45,919 bases of DNA from Pseudoalteromonas sp. HM-SA03 (lineage in GTDB: Bacteria; Pseudomonadota; Gammaproteobacteria; Enterobacterales; Alteromonadaceae). A program made the translations under genes and the position numbers. Under the pieces are notes generated by a model that saw only the letters and a list, made by a program, of their open reading frames with translations, searched no databases and had not been told where the DNA came from. The DNA lies in contig NZ_NSDG01000089.1 of the NCBI RefSeq assembly GCF_002289345.1, forward strand, positions 64,725 through 110,643. Direction: 5' to 3'. Below are positions 26,285-35,142 of this stretch, piece by piece (positions within the stretch are counted from its first letter, which is position 1; each line of letters begins with the position of its first letter).

Positions 26285-27658
26285 ATGCAGGTTGCATTAG
26301 TTGGTTTGGGTGTGATGGGTAAAAACCTCGCGCTAAATCTAATTGAGAAGGGGATGACCTTAGTCGCTTATGACAAGAACCCTGAAGTAGGTGCGGAATT
26401 ATTGAGTTGCGCACAGTCGTTAGGTATGGCGGAGCGCTTACACATAGTGTCTGATCTCGGTGATATGATCAGAAGATTAGAGACTCCTCGCTCGATTTTA
26501 TTACTCGTTCCAGCAGGTGAACTAGTAGATAAAGTTTGTAGCGATTTGGTTGAAGCTGGAGTTGAGAAAGACGATATCATCGTTGACTGTGGTAACAGTA
26601 ATTACAAAGATGGTATTGCACGTAAATTGAAATATCAGAATAAATTTGAGTTTGCCACGATGGGGATCTCTGGCGGTGCTGAAGGTGCACGTCATGGTCC
26701 TGCAATGATGGCAAGTGGTTCAGAAGGTGGCTGGGAGCGTATCGAGCCTTGGTTCGAAAAGGTTGCTGCGAGCTACAACAATGAATCATGTTTCGCGCGT
26801 GTTGGGCAATCGGCCAGCGGTCACTTTGTTAAAATGGTGCACAACGGTATTGAGTATGCGTTGATGCAGCTCATTGCGGAGCTTTATCAATTGCTACGTC
26901 TGGGTACTGGTCGCTCTCCTAAAGAAGTTGCTGAGATTTTTGAATCTTGGTCGGAAGGTAAATTAAATAGTTATCTACTTGCAATTTCTAGCCACATTTT
27001 AAGTCTAGAAACAGAGCAGGGCGAGTCTCTAGTCGACCTTATCGACAATAAGGTAGGAGCTAAGGGCACTGGCCTTTGGACGGCGCAAAACGCACTGGAG
27101 CTTGGTATTGCCGTACCTTCGCTTGTGGCTGCGGTACAAGCTCGCCATCTCACCAATACTATTGATACTCCAGCTGCAAAAGAAATGACGTATGCGAATA
27201 AATCAACGCAAACAATTGACGTTGATTTAGACGAGTTAAAAGATGCGTTTTATTTTGCCAGTTTGCTATGCTACCGCCAAGGTCTTGCACTGATTAAGGG
27301 CGCGTCTCGTGCACACCAATGGAAAGTAGATCTCAATAAAACGCTACAAACCTGGCGTGCGGGCTGTATTATCCGAGCTGATTACTTAGACGATATTGCT
27401 GAAGGTGTTGAATTTATCGATTCACTTGAGAAGCCTGCGCTTGCACTACGTAGCATTACAGGTAAAGCGGTGGCGACCGGTTTGTCTTTCCCTGTGCTTG
27501 CTGCGACGCAAACTTACATTGCAACACTGAGCACGCCAAGCAATGGACACTTGGTGCAAGCACAGCGTGATTACTTTGGTGAGCACGGCATAAAGACACA
27601 TAGTGGTGAAACTTGTCACCTTACTGATCTTGTCGATATCGAAGCAAAAGTTAGATAA
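26285..27658 (+). CDS. gnd: 6-phosphogluconate dehydrogenase, decarboxylating
   Basis: Converts 6-phosphogluconate to ribulose 5-phosphate and CO2 with reduction of a nicotinamide cofactor. The 457 residues are close to the long type (468) but diverge from E. coli Gnd. Motifs: the nucleotide fold GLGVMGKNLALN, GNSNYKDG, GISGGAEGARHGPAMM, the catalytic lysine in GHFVKMVHNGIEYA, KGTGLWTAQ, and the C-terminal QAQRDYFGEHGIKTH. Asp30 in AYDKNPE stands where E. coli has the NADP-binding Asn-Arg-Ser loop, which suggests NAD or mixed cofactor use. A strong SD (GAGGAGG) precedes the ATG. It has its own promoter and terminator and is divergent from pykA. Confidence 0.93.
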   Translation: MQVALVGLGVMGKNLALNLIEKGMTLVAYDKNPEVGAELLSCAQSLGMAERLHIVSDLGDMIRRLETPRSILLLVPAGELVDKVCSDLVEAGVEKDDIIVDCGNSNYKDGIARKLKYQNKFEFATMGISGGAEGARHGPAMMASGSEGGWERIEPWFEKVAASYNNESCFARVGQSASGHFVKMVHNGIEYALMQLIAELYQLLRLGTGRSPKEVAEIFESWSEGKLNSYLLAISSHILSLETEQGESLVDLIDNKVGAKGTGLWTAQNALELGIAVPSLVAAVQARHLTNTIDTPAAKEMTYANKSTQTIDVDLDELKDAFYFASLLCYRQGLALIKGASRAHQWKVDLNKTLQTWRAGCIIRADYLDDIAEGVEFIDSLEKPALALRSITGKAVATGLSFPVLAATQTYIATLSTPSNGHLVQAQRDYFGEHGIKTHSGETCHLTDLVDIEAKVR

Positions 27659-27690
27659 TAATCGACGTTCGAAGTAGTTCGAGCTGATTT

Positions 27691-27725
27691 AAAAGCCGTG
27701 GTAAAGATACTACGGCTTTTTTGTT
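27691..27725 (+). terminator. intrinsic terminator of gnd
   Basis: A 13-bp stem with one wobble (AAAAGCCGTGGTA / TACTACGGCTTTT), a 4-nt loop, then T residues; 32 bp after the gnd stop. Confidence 0.9.
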
Positions 27726-27747
27726 GTGTTACTTTTTTGCTTTACTG

Positions 27748-28758
27748 CTATCGAGTTAGCTCACCGCGCAGATTGTCTTGCATCAAATGGCGGATCGTTT
27801 CAATCTCTAGTTGCTGGCTAAATAGATAGTGTAGCTTTGTTAAGCACGCTTCTAGTGTCATATCGTAGCCACTGATCACACCACAGTTTAATAACGCATT
27901 TCCTGTCGCGTAGCCGCCCATATTCACTTTTCCTTGAATACATTGGGTGAGGTTGATAATCACCACTCCGCGATCGCTGATTGCTTTAAGCTCAGTTAAA
28001 AAATGCTCGTCTTGTGGCGCGTTACCAACACCAAAGCTCAATAAGATTAACGCTTTCATCTCGCCACGCATTAGGTTCTTAAGGATTTCAGTTGAGATCC
28101 CAGGATACAAATGCATTACCGCGATAGGTTGAGGTGAAATCTTGGTGACTTGTAAGCTTTGCTCAACGTAAGGGCTGAGTTTCCCTTCGATCAGCTGAAT
28201 ATTGATCCCAGCCTGTGCCAGCGGCGAAAGGTTTGGAGAAGCGAATGCATCGAAGCCATCAGCATGAGCTTTGATTGCTCTATTACCGCGGTAAAGTTTA
28301 TTGTTGAAAAACAAACTCACTTCGGCGATAGGATAGTTAGCAGCCAAATACATTGCGTTTAACAGATTTACTTGACCATCAGAGCGTAGCTGTGACAACG
28401 GAATTTGAGAGCCGGTTACTATCACAGGTTTAGTTAAGTTCTCAAACATGAAGGATAGCGCAGAAGCAGTATAGGCCATTGTATCTGTGCCATGGAGCAC
28501 CACAAAGCCGTCGTAGTCGTGATATTTTGATTGAATATCATCTGCGATAAGCTGCCAGTGGTGCGGTGACATATCTGACGAATCAATTAACGGGCAATAT
28601 TCATGAATATCAAAAAGCGGCATTTCATCGCGAGTAAACTCAGCGTTATTTTTCACCGTATCTGTTAGGTATCCTGCAACTGGAACGTAACCGCGACTGG
28701 ATTGTTTCATACCAATGGTACCACCGGTATAGGCGATATATATTTTTTTTCTTTTCAT
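27748..28758 (-). CDS. ansA: L-asparaginase, type I (cytoplasmic)
   Basis: Hydrolyses asparagine to aspartate and ammonia in the cytoplasm. At 336 residues it matches E. coli AnsA (338) throughout. The two catalytic threonine motifs are intact: YTGGTIGMKQ at the start and VVLHGTDTMAYTA in the middle; the Ser-binding region SSDMSPHHW and GSQIPLSQLRSDGQ are also conserved. No signal peptide is present, as expected for type I. The ATG lies only a few bases after the T run of the sppA terminator and has no visible SD, so its expression may depend on read-through or another signal. The sppA-ansA order is also found in E. coli. Confidence 0.95.
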   Translation of the reverse strand: MKRKKIYIAYTGGTIGMKQSSRGYVPVAGYLTDTVKNNAEFTRDEMPLFDIHEYCPLIDSSDMSPHHWQLIADDIQSKYHDYDGFVVLHGTDTMAYTASALSFMFENLTKPVIVTGSQIPLSQLRSDGQVNLLNAMYLAANYPIAEVSLFFNNKLYRGNRAIKAHADGFDAFASPNLSPLAQAGINIQLIEGKLSPYVEQSLQVTKISPQPIAVMHLYPGISTEILKNLMRGEMKALILLSFGVGNAPQDEHFLTELKAISDRGVVIINLTQCIQGKVNMGGYATGNALLNCGVISGYDMTLEACLTKLHYLFSQQLEIETIRHLMQDNLRGELTR

Positions 28759-28786
28759 AAAAAAGCCCAGAATAAAATCTGGGCTC
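28757..28786 (-). terminator. intrinsic terminator between sppA and ansA, abutting the ansA start
   Basis: Stem AGCCCAGA / TCTGGGCT (8 bp, 6-nt loop) followed by six T on the minus strand; the T run touches the ansA ATG. It terminates sppA transcripts or acts as an attenuator for ansA. Confidence 0.8.
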
Positions 28787-28829
28787 AGTATAACAATTAC
28801 AGCACCATAATTGCAGTGCTTAATCGATT

Positions 28830-30710
28830 TTACTCAGGTGAAACGTTACACACTAAGCAAAGCGTATAGACATGGTTGGGATCGTTAAGCTGGCCTAACA
28901 TTTGAGTTTGTAGTGCTATTGTATTGCTAACGTTGTCTAGGGCATTTAATGCAGTTTTTGCGAATATTGATTGCTCAGGTACAAGGGCACTAATGGCACT
29001 TTGCACCATAGACGCACCAAATAATTGCTGCATCAGCTTTTCTTGCTCGGTGAGTGTTTGTTCAATAGTGATAACATCATACGTCTCTAAATTAGCAAGA
29101 CTTGCTGCCGCTTCAATGGCATCGTTCTTGTTACCTAACTTATCAACTAGGCCAAAATCAAGCGCCTGAGTTGCTAGCCATACACGTCCTTGCGCAACAT
29201 CGTTAACTGCTGACTTATCAAGGTTTCGTTCGGTCGCAACCATGGAAATAAATTTATCATAGGCATCTTCAACGCCCATTTGGATTAGATTTTTATAGCC
29301 ACCATCTATCCCTCTGAATGGAGATTGGCCTTTTAATTCGGTTGTCGCAATACCATCAGAGTATATTCCTAATGAGTTTGCTGCATTTTCGAAGGTCATG
29401 ATCATGCCAAATACACCAATAGAGCCGGTGATCGTACTTGGCGATGCCCATATTTCATTAGCTGATGCCGCAATCCAATAACCACCAGAAGCTGCAACAG
29501 ATCCCATTGATGCTATCACGGGTTTTCCTGCGGCCTTTAGTGCAATAACTTCATTACGAATGGTTTCAGAAGCAAACATGCTGCCACCGCCAGAGTCAAT
29601 TCTTAATACAACGGCTTTCACTTTGTCGTTAAGGCGAGCTTTTTTAAGTAGCGCAGCTGTTGAATCGCCACCAATAGCACCCGCTTTACGCTTGCCATCA
29701 GAGATTTGACCTTTAGCAACAACCACAGCGACTTTTTCGGTAAATGGGTTTTCTGCAAATTCTTTAGGCGGCAACGTCGATAGATATTGACTGAACGAGA
29801 CCTGTTTAAAAGATTTTCCTTTTGCATCGAGACCAACTTCATCGATGAGTTTTTTTGCAAATGCCTGATTGGTCGTTAACGCGTCGACCCATTGGTTATC
29901 GATAGCGTATTTGGCGGAATCGCCTTGTGCCGCTTCCATTTTGTCTGTTAATGCTGCGAAAGTTTCATCAAAATTAGCCACATTAAAACCGCGGTTTTCA
30001 GCCACTTCTGTTTTATATTGTGTCCAAAGCGGGGTGATCCATCCAAGATTTGACTCTTTTGCTTCTGGTGACATATCACTGCGAATATAAGGCTCGACGG
30101 CCGACTTGTATGTACCAACGCGGAAAATATGCTGCGTAACTTTAAGTTTATCAAGCGCCTCTTTGAAATAAAGCGGATACATGCCAAACCCGGTGATATT
30201 AACCCCTCCATATGGATGTAGAGAAATTTCATCGGCTACCGAGGCGAGATAATATTGGGCTTGAGTGTAATAAGCGCCGTGAGCATAGATTTTTTTGCCT
30301 GTCGCTTTGAATTGCGCGAGCGCGTCTTTGATATTTCGTAATTTATCGAGATGGGCGCTATGAAGACGTTGTAAATCAAGGTACATCACTGTAATGCGGT
30401 CGTCTTGAGCTGCTTTATTGATAACATCAATGACATCATCTAGTAAAATTTCGCTTGGCTCTTCTGAGTCACCAAAAGCATCACTCATTGCCGCCTCAAC
30501 AGGGTCAACATAGGTCAATTGCTCAACTATGATACCGTTCAGGTTTAAACGTAATACGCTTTTATTTTCGATCTTAACCTGATCCTCACCCGATACAATG
30601 CTTATCACGATGGCGATAAGAATGAATAAAAACAGCAGATTTAGAATTAATCGCCTGGAAAAGTTCAGTGTGGCCCAAATGCCTTTAAAAATATTCGCTA
30701 TCAGTTTCAA
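28830..30710 (-). CDS. sppA: signal peptide peptidase SppA, 67K type
   Basis: A membrane-bound serine protease that digests cleaved signal peptides. The 626 residues (E. coli 618) include one N-terminal membrane anchor (about residues 20-40) and two tandem S49 domains, so it should form the bowl-shaped tetramer. The catalytic lysine is in FRVGTYKSAVEPYIR in the first half; the serine is in ASMGSVAASGGYWIA in the second. Translation starts at TTG 30710, with AGGG six bases upstream. It is upstream of ansA on the same strand, with a terminator between, and is divergent from fadH. Confidence 0.95.
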   Translation of the reverse strand: MKLIANIFKGIWATLNFSRRLILNLLFLFILIAIVISIVSGEDQVKIENKSVLRLNLNGIIVEQLTYVDPVEAAMSDAFGDSEEPSEILLDDVIDVINKAAQDDRITVMYLDLQRLHSAHLDKLRNIKDALAQFKATGKKIYAHGAYYTQAQYYLASVADEISLHPYGGVNITGFGMYPLYFKEALDKLKVTQHIFRVGTYKSAVEPYIRSDMSPEAKESNLGWITPLWTQYKTEVAENRGFNVANFDETFAALTDKMEAAQGDSAKYAIDNQWVDALTTNQAFAKKLIDEVGLDAKGKSFKQVSFSQYLSTLPPKEFAENPFTEKVAVVVAKGQISDGKRKAGAIGGDSTAALLKKARLNDKVKAVVLRIDSGGGSMFASETIRNEVIALKAAGKPVIASMGSVAASGGYWIAASANEIWASPSTITGSIGVFGMIMTFENAANSLGIYSDGIATTELKGQSPFRGIDGGYKNLIQMGVEDAYDKFISMVATERNLDKSAVNDVAQGRVWLATQALDFGLVDKLGNKNDAIEAAASLANLETYDVITIEQTLTEQEKLMQQLFGASMVQSAISALVPEQSIFAKTALNALDNVSNTIALQTQMLGQLNDPNHVYTLCLVCNVSPE

Positions 30711-30923
30711 AATGATCCCTTAATGCTTAACTTCAATACAACTCTATACATTTATCATATATCAGCGCGAGTTTCATGAATAATAGAAAAACGTAACGAA
30801 GTATTTTCATGATTGAAATATCGCCAATGCCACCAAATTAGTTAATTTCTTTCTTCTTAAGACTTGCCAAATAATAAAAAAACGTTAATGTTCACAGGTA
30901 AGACCAGTTTTGTGGGGCGGCAA

Positions 30924-32885
30924 ATGTTAGAACAAGAACTACAACTTAAACATACCAGTTTGCGAAATCGCTTGGTAATGGGATCAATGCATACCGGGCT
31001 TGAAGAAGGGTGGCACAACCGAAAGCGGCTCGCTGCATTTTATGAAGAACGAGCAAGAGGTGGAGTGGGCCTGATCGTAACTGGTGGTTACAGTCCAAAC
31101 CTACGCGGTAAGTTGACACCAATTTCTTCTTCTTTTAACTCGTTATACGATGTAATCAAACACAAAGCATACACCGAGGTAGTACATAAACACGGCGGCA
31201 AAATTTGTCTACAGTTACTACATGCTGGGCGCTATGCTTATCATCCATTCAACACTGCACCTAGTGCTATCAAAGCACCGATTAATCCATATAAACCAAA
31301 AGCAATGAGCTTAAGTGCCATCAAAGGTACGATTAAAGACTTTGCTCACTCAGCTAAGTTGGCCGAAAAAGCAGGCTACGATGGTGTGGAAATCATGGGC
31401 TCAGAGGGTTATTTAATCAATGAGTTTATGGCGGGTCATACCAATAAACGCACCGATGAGTATGGTGGTAGCTTAGAAAACAGAATGCGATTGGCAACAG
31501 ATATTGTAAAAGCGGTTAGAGCAAAAGTGAGCGATAAATTCATAATCGTTTTTCGCCTGTCGGTCATGGACTTAATCCCAAATGGCTCAACACCAGAAGA
31601 AGTTGTGCTTCAAGCCAAAGCTTTGGTCGCGGCCGGTGTGGATATTCTTAACACCGGTATTGGTTGGCATGAGGCGCGCGTTCCAACAATTGCCTCGATG
31701 GTGCCTCCAGGTGCCTATCGTGAAGCGTCACATAGGCTAAAACAGGCTGTCGATATACCCGTTGTAGCAGTAAATAGGATTAATACGCCAGATCTTGCTA
31801 ATGACATTTTAGCCAAAGGTGATGCCGACCTTATTTCTATGGCGCGTCCATTACTGGCTGATCCTGAATTCTTTAACAAATATCAGGAGCAGCGCTCGGA
31901 ACAAATCAATATTTGCATCGGCTGTAATCAGGGTTGTTTAGACCACGTATTTAAAGGTAAACGAGCAACATGTTTGGTGAATCCACAAGCCGGATTTGAA
32001 TTGGATTATCCACTTCAGAGTGCCCAAAGGAAAAAACAAGTACTCGTGGTTGGGGCAGGACCTGCTGGGTTGTCTGTAAGTTACTATCTCGCTAAAAAAG
32101 GCCACCAAGTTAAGTTAATTGATAGAGGTAGCGAGCTTGGTGGTCAGTTTAATTTAGCGATGCGAATACCAGGTAAAGAAGATTTCCAACATACGCTTAA
32201 ATACTATGTCAGCGAAATAAATCGCTTAGGTGTTGAGCTTTGCCTAAATACACCATACGAAGAAACAATGGCAAATGCGTTTGATGATGTGGTATTTGCA
32301 ACGGGTGTAAGCCCACGGATGTCGAAAGTAGAATGCGCAGATGGGAAACGTGTGTTTGCCTATGACGAAGTTATTAAGGGTGAAGTAGAATTAGGTAATA
32401 AAATTGCTATTTTAGGTGCCGGTGGTATTGGCTTTGACATGGTTGCGTTTTTAACGGAACAGCGAGAACAAACGATCCCTGATTTTAAATCACAGTGGGG
32501 AATAGAATGCAAAGCGCAACCATCACAAGAGCAAAGGCCGATTTATATGTTGAAACGCTCTGAAGGACGTTTTGGTAAAGACTTAGGTAAGACCACAGGT
32601 TGGATCCACAGAGCCGTTGCAAAACACCACAATGTTCAGCAAATTGCAGAATGCGAATATATCAGCTTTGATAATCAAGGTTTGACCATAAGAGTTGCGG
32701 GTGAAGAGCAACTGTTAGATGTCGATACGGTCATTGCTTGTATTGGACAAGTTTCTAACGATAGCTTGTTCGATAAAGAGGCGCTACCTGAAAATCAGCA
32801 CGTTATTGGTGGGGCTAAACTGGCGGCAGCGATTGATGCTAAGCGAGCGATTGCAGAGGCCCTTCAGGTAGCAAGAAAGATCTAA
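30924..32885 (+). CDS. fadH: 2,4-dienoyl-CoA reductase (NADPH)
   Basis: Removes double bonds from even-position unsaturated fatty acids during beta-oxidation. It is a single-chain FMN/FAD/4Fe-4S enzyme like E. coli FadH (672). The N-terminal TIM barrel has NRLVMGSMHTGLEE, MGSEGYLINEF and NTGIGWHEARVPTI; the iron-sulfur cysteines are in ICIGCNQGCLDHVF and ATCLVNP; the FAD domain has VVGAGPAGLSVSYYLA and the NADPH domain AILGAGGIGFDM. The open frame begins at TTG 30864 with ATGs at 30888 and 30924. I chose 30924 because the family likeness begins there and GGGG precedes it, but the start is not certain. Export of acyl-CoA intermediates from the 0.8-2.5 kb synthetase would feed this step. Confidence 0.93.
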   Translation: MLEQELQLKHTSLRNRLVMGSMHTGLEEGWHNRKRLAAFYEERARGGVGLIVTGGYSPNLRGKLTPISSSFNSLYDVIKHKAYTEVVHKHGGKICLQLLHAGRYAYHPFNTAPSAIKAPINPYKPKAMSLSAIKGTIKDFAHSAKLAEKAGYDGVEIMGSEGYLINEFMAGHTNKRTDEYGGSLENRMRLATDIVKAVRAKVSDKFIIVFRLSVMDLIPNGSTPEEVVLQAKALVAAGVDILNTGIGWHEARVPTIASMVPPGAYREASHRLKQAVDIPVVAVNRINTPDLANDILAKGDADLISMARPLLADPEFFNKYQEQRSEQINICIGCNQGCLDHVFKGKRATCLVNPQAGFELDYPLQSAQRKKQVLVVGAGPAGLSVSYYLAKKGHQVKLIDRGSELGGQFNLAMRIPGKEDFQHTLKYYVSEINRLGVELCLNTPYEETMANAFDDVVFATGVSPRMSKVECADGKRVFAYDEVIKGEVELGNKIAILGAGGIGFDMVAFLTEQREQTIPDFKSQWGIECKAQPSQEQRPIYMLKRSEGRFGKDLGKTTGWIHRAVAKHHNVQQIAECEYISFDNQGLTIRVAGEEQLLDVDTVIACIGQVSNDSLFDKEALPENQHVIGGAKLAAAIDAKRAIAEALQVARKI

Positions 32886-32948
32886 CGAAATAACCCAACC
32901 CAATCTGCGGTCTATACTGATAATTCAAACATCAACTATGGACCGCAT

Positions 32949-33656
32949 ATGTTTACCAACCTACTAAAGCCGTATCGGCAACTACAACATTTATCTCAAT
33001 ATTTTTCTGGTCTTGCACCATTGCTTATGCGACTTATTCTCGCGCCTGTTATGATCATTGCAGGTTACAATAAGTTGAATTTGACCAATCCAGACGCGAC
33101 ATTTTTGCAAAGTCTTCTCGCCGATCCGAATATTGTTGCTTGGTTTGGTAATAGTGAATGGGGCTTAGGTCTGCCTTTTCCTGACTTGCTTGCCTTTCTC
33201 GCTGCTTGGACGGAGTTTTTAGGTGGTTGGTTAATTTTGTTTGGCCTGCTTACGCGTTTAGTGTCTATTCCGCTTATGGTGACTATGGTAGTTGCTGCAA
33301 CGACGGTGCATTTGGAGCATGGCTGGTTTTCGGTAACGCCAACAAACCCAGACACCAGCGCCGCTAAAGTATTAGACTGGCTTGGCTTTGAAGAAGCTAA
33401 AGTGAGCTTAGAAAATAGCCTAGCAGCAAAGCAACGCTTGGATTCAATTAAAGGGATAGTCGAAGAAAATGGCAGACCAAATTATCTCTATGAAAGAGGT
33501 AATATTGTTATTTTAAACAATGGAATTGAATTTGCGGCAACTTACTTTGTATTACTACTTTCACTATTTTTTACCGGTGGTGGACGTTATGTCAGTGTTG
33601 ACTATTGGTTGAGGTTACTTATTGATAGGAAACAACGCAATTCACTTCCAGAGTAA
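32949..33656 (+). CDS. DoxX-family membrane protein
   Basis: A 235-residue integral membrane protein. Four hydrophobic segments are visible: around residues 24-40 (LLMRLILAPVMIIAGYNKL), 80-95 (LLAFLAAWTEFLGGWLILFG), 100-117, and 195-212. The pattern R-L-x-x-A-x-x-x-x-x-G-x-x-K and the later FLGGWLILFGLLTRL are typical of DoxX. An unusual loop of about 70 polar residues sits between the third and fourth segments. Family members are linked to thiosulfate or redox stress proteins, but no function can be fixed here. It starts 63 bp after fadH and may be cotranscribed, though a TATACT-like box lies between. Confidence 0.82.
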   Translation: MFTNLLKPYRQLQHLSQYFSGLAPLLMRLILAPVMIIAGYNKLNLTNPDATFLQSLLADPNIVAWFGNSEWGLGLPFPDLLAFLAAWTEFLGGWLILFGLLTRLVSIPLMVTMVVAATTVHLEHGWFSVTPTNPDTSAAKVLDWLGFEEAKVSLENSLAAKQRLDSIKGIVEENGRPNYLYERGNIVILNNGIEFAATYFVLLLSLFFTGGGRYVSVDYWLRLLIDRKQRNSLPE

Positions 33657-33740
33657 AACGAATTACAGCAAGGATGCTATCCAGAAATCCGTGATGTCAC
33701 GTGGTCGAATTTAAGGGAAAATGATAGACTACAAGCCACG

Positions 33741-33804
33741 TAATACCAATTTGCTTAAGTATTTGGTCTATTTCGAGACATGTATTAAGTCAAATTGGTA
33801 TAAT
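33741..33804. repeat. imperfect inverted repeat (TAATACCAATTTG ... CAAATTGGTATAA)
   Basis: Arms at 33741-33753 and 33791-33803 match 12 of 13 bases and extend inward with CTTAAG/TTAAG. The centre is about 37 bp. Its outline is like the small dispersed palindromes of Pseudoalteromonas and Shewanella genomes. No second copy was seen in this window. Confidence 0.6.
33775..33804 (+). promoter_or_regulatory. ydjA-upp promoter inside the inverted repeat
   Basis: GAGACA (33775-33780), 18-bp spacer, perfect TATAAT (33799-33804). The -10 box falls in the right arm of the repeat, 38 bp before the ydjA ATG. Confidence 0.5.
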
Positions 33805-33841
33805 TCACGGCCATTTTGAAGGCACAACACGGGATGAGTTA

Positions 33842-34390
33842 ATGGACGCCATAGAATTACTCTTAACACGCCAGTCAGATAGCAATCTGTCTTTTCCTGG
33901 ACCTAATCCAGCTCAGTTAGAAATCATTAAAAAAGCAGCACTAAAAGTGCCAGATCATGGTGGCTTAACATCATTTAGATTTATTACAGTTGAAGAAAAA
34001 GGCCGCGAAAAGCTAGGTGAAATCTATTATCAAGCGGCAGTGAAAGAGCTGCAAGAGCAGCGGGTGATAGATAGAGCGAGAGAGCTACCAGAGCGCGCGC
34101 CTATGTTGATCATCGCAGTATCTCCTTATCAAGAACATCCAAAAGTGCCTCGTATTGAGCAAATTCAAAGTGCCGGTTGTAGTGTACTTGCTATGCAGCA
34201 AGCCGCTTTTGCACAGGGGTTGTCTGGTGTGTGGCGAACGGGTTACTTTGCCCAGAGTCCAGAAGTGAAAAAGCAACTTGGTCTCGATGAAAAAGATGAG
34301 ATCGTTGGCTATCTTTATTTAGGTACGCCTACGGTGCAGTGTACAAAGCCAGTAAGGCATAAACCAGAAGATTTCTTTAGCAGTTTATAA
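33842..34390 (+). CDS. ydjA: YdjA-type nitroreductase family protein
   Basis: A small FMN-dependent oxidoreductase of 182 residues (E. coli YdjA 183). Conserved parts are the start MDAIELLLTRQSDS, APDH-like VPDHGGLTSFRF, the segment SAGCSVLAMQQAAFAQGLSGVWRTG, and IVGYLYLGTP. These match YdjA along the whole chain. The natural substrate is unknown. SD GGGA is 7 bases before the ATG. The upp gene begins 12 bp after its stop, so the two are cotranscribed. Confidence 0.92.
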   Translation: MDAIELLLTRQSDSNLSFPGPNPAQLEIIKKAALKVPDHGGLTSFRFITVEEKGREKLGEIYYQAAVKELQEQRVIDRARELPERAPMLIIAVSPYQEHPKVPRIEQIQSAGCSVLAMQQAAFAQGLSGVWRTGYFAQSPEVKKQLGLDEKDEIVGYLYLGTPTVQCTKPVRHKPEDFFSSL

Positions 34391-34402
34391 GGATACGCAG
34401 CC

Positions 34403-35035
34403 ATGGCATTACATGTAATTGATCACCCATTAGTTCAGCATAAACTTGGGCTGTTACGAGAGCAGGGCATATCAACTAAGAACTTTCGCGAAATTGTTTC
34501 GGAAGTTGGCAACTTACTTACTTACGAAGCAACAAAAGATCTGACGTTGAGCGATCAAGTTATCTCTGCTTGGGATGGTAACGAGTTAACAGTTAAAAGG
34601 CTGACAGGCAAAAAGATCACCTTAGTGCCAATTTTAAGAGCCGGTTTGGGGATGCTAGATGGCATACTGCAGTTGATCCCAGCAGCTAAAGTGAGTGTTG
34701 TGGGTTTACAGCGTAACGAAGAAACACTTGAGCCTGTACCTTATTTCGAGAAATTGGTGGGAAATATCGATGCCAGACTTGCATTAGTTATTGATCCAAT
34801 GCTGGCGACAGGTGGCTCACTGATTGCTACTATCGACATGCTAAAAAAAGCAGGTTCAAAGGAGATCAGAGCGATTGTGCTGGTAGCTGCGCCTGAGGGA
34901 GTAAAGCTGGTGGAAGAAGCGCATCCTGACGTTGAAATATACACGGCAGCATTAGATAGCCACTTAAATGAGAAAGGATATATAGTCCCTGGGCTTGGTG
35001 ATGCCGGTGACAAAATCTTTGGTACTCGCGCATAA
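34403..35035 (+). CDS. upp: uracil phosphoribosyltransferase
   Basis: Salvages uracil to UMP with PRPP. The 210 residues match E. coli Upp (208) throughout: [37 protein letters not shown], the PRPP loop [16 protein letters not shown], and the uracil-binding end [19 protein letters not shown]. It is cytoplasmic. It follows ydjA by 12 bp and is followed by a strong two-way terminator shared with the TonB receptor gene. Confidence 0.97.
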   Translation: MALHVIDHPLVQHKLGLLREQGISTKNFREIVSEVGNLLTYEATKDLTLSDQVISAWDGNELTVKRLTGKKITLVPILRAGLGMLDGILQLIPAAKVSVVGLQRNEETLEPVPYFEKLVGNIDARLALVIDPMLATGGSLIATIDMLKKAGSKEIRAIVLVAAPEGVKLVEEAHPDVEIYTAALDSHLNEKGYIVPGLGDAGDKIFGTRA

Positions 35036-35086
35036 TTTACTGATTTAATATCATTAAATTGAGGTATCACTGCTTCAAGTTAAATA

Positions 35087-35115
35087 AAAAAGCTACCGAT
35101 AAGAGGTAGCTTTTT
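35087..35115. terminator. bidirectional intrinsic terminator between upp and the TonB receptor
   Basis: An 11-bp perfect stem AAAAAGCTACC / GGTAGCTTTTT with a 7-nt loop and A/T runs on both sides. It serves both convergent genes. Confidence 0.92.
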
Positions 35116-35142
35116 GGTTTCTATAAAAGAAAGGAATCGGTA

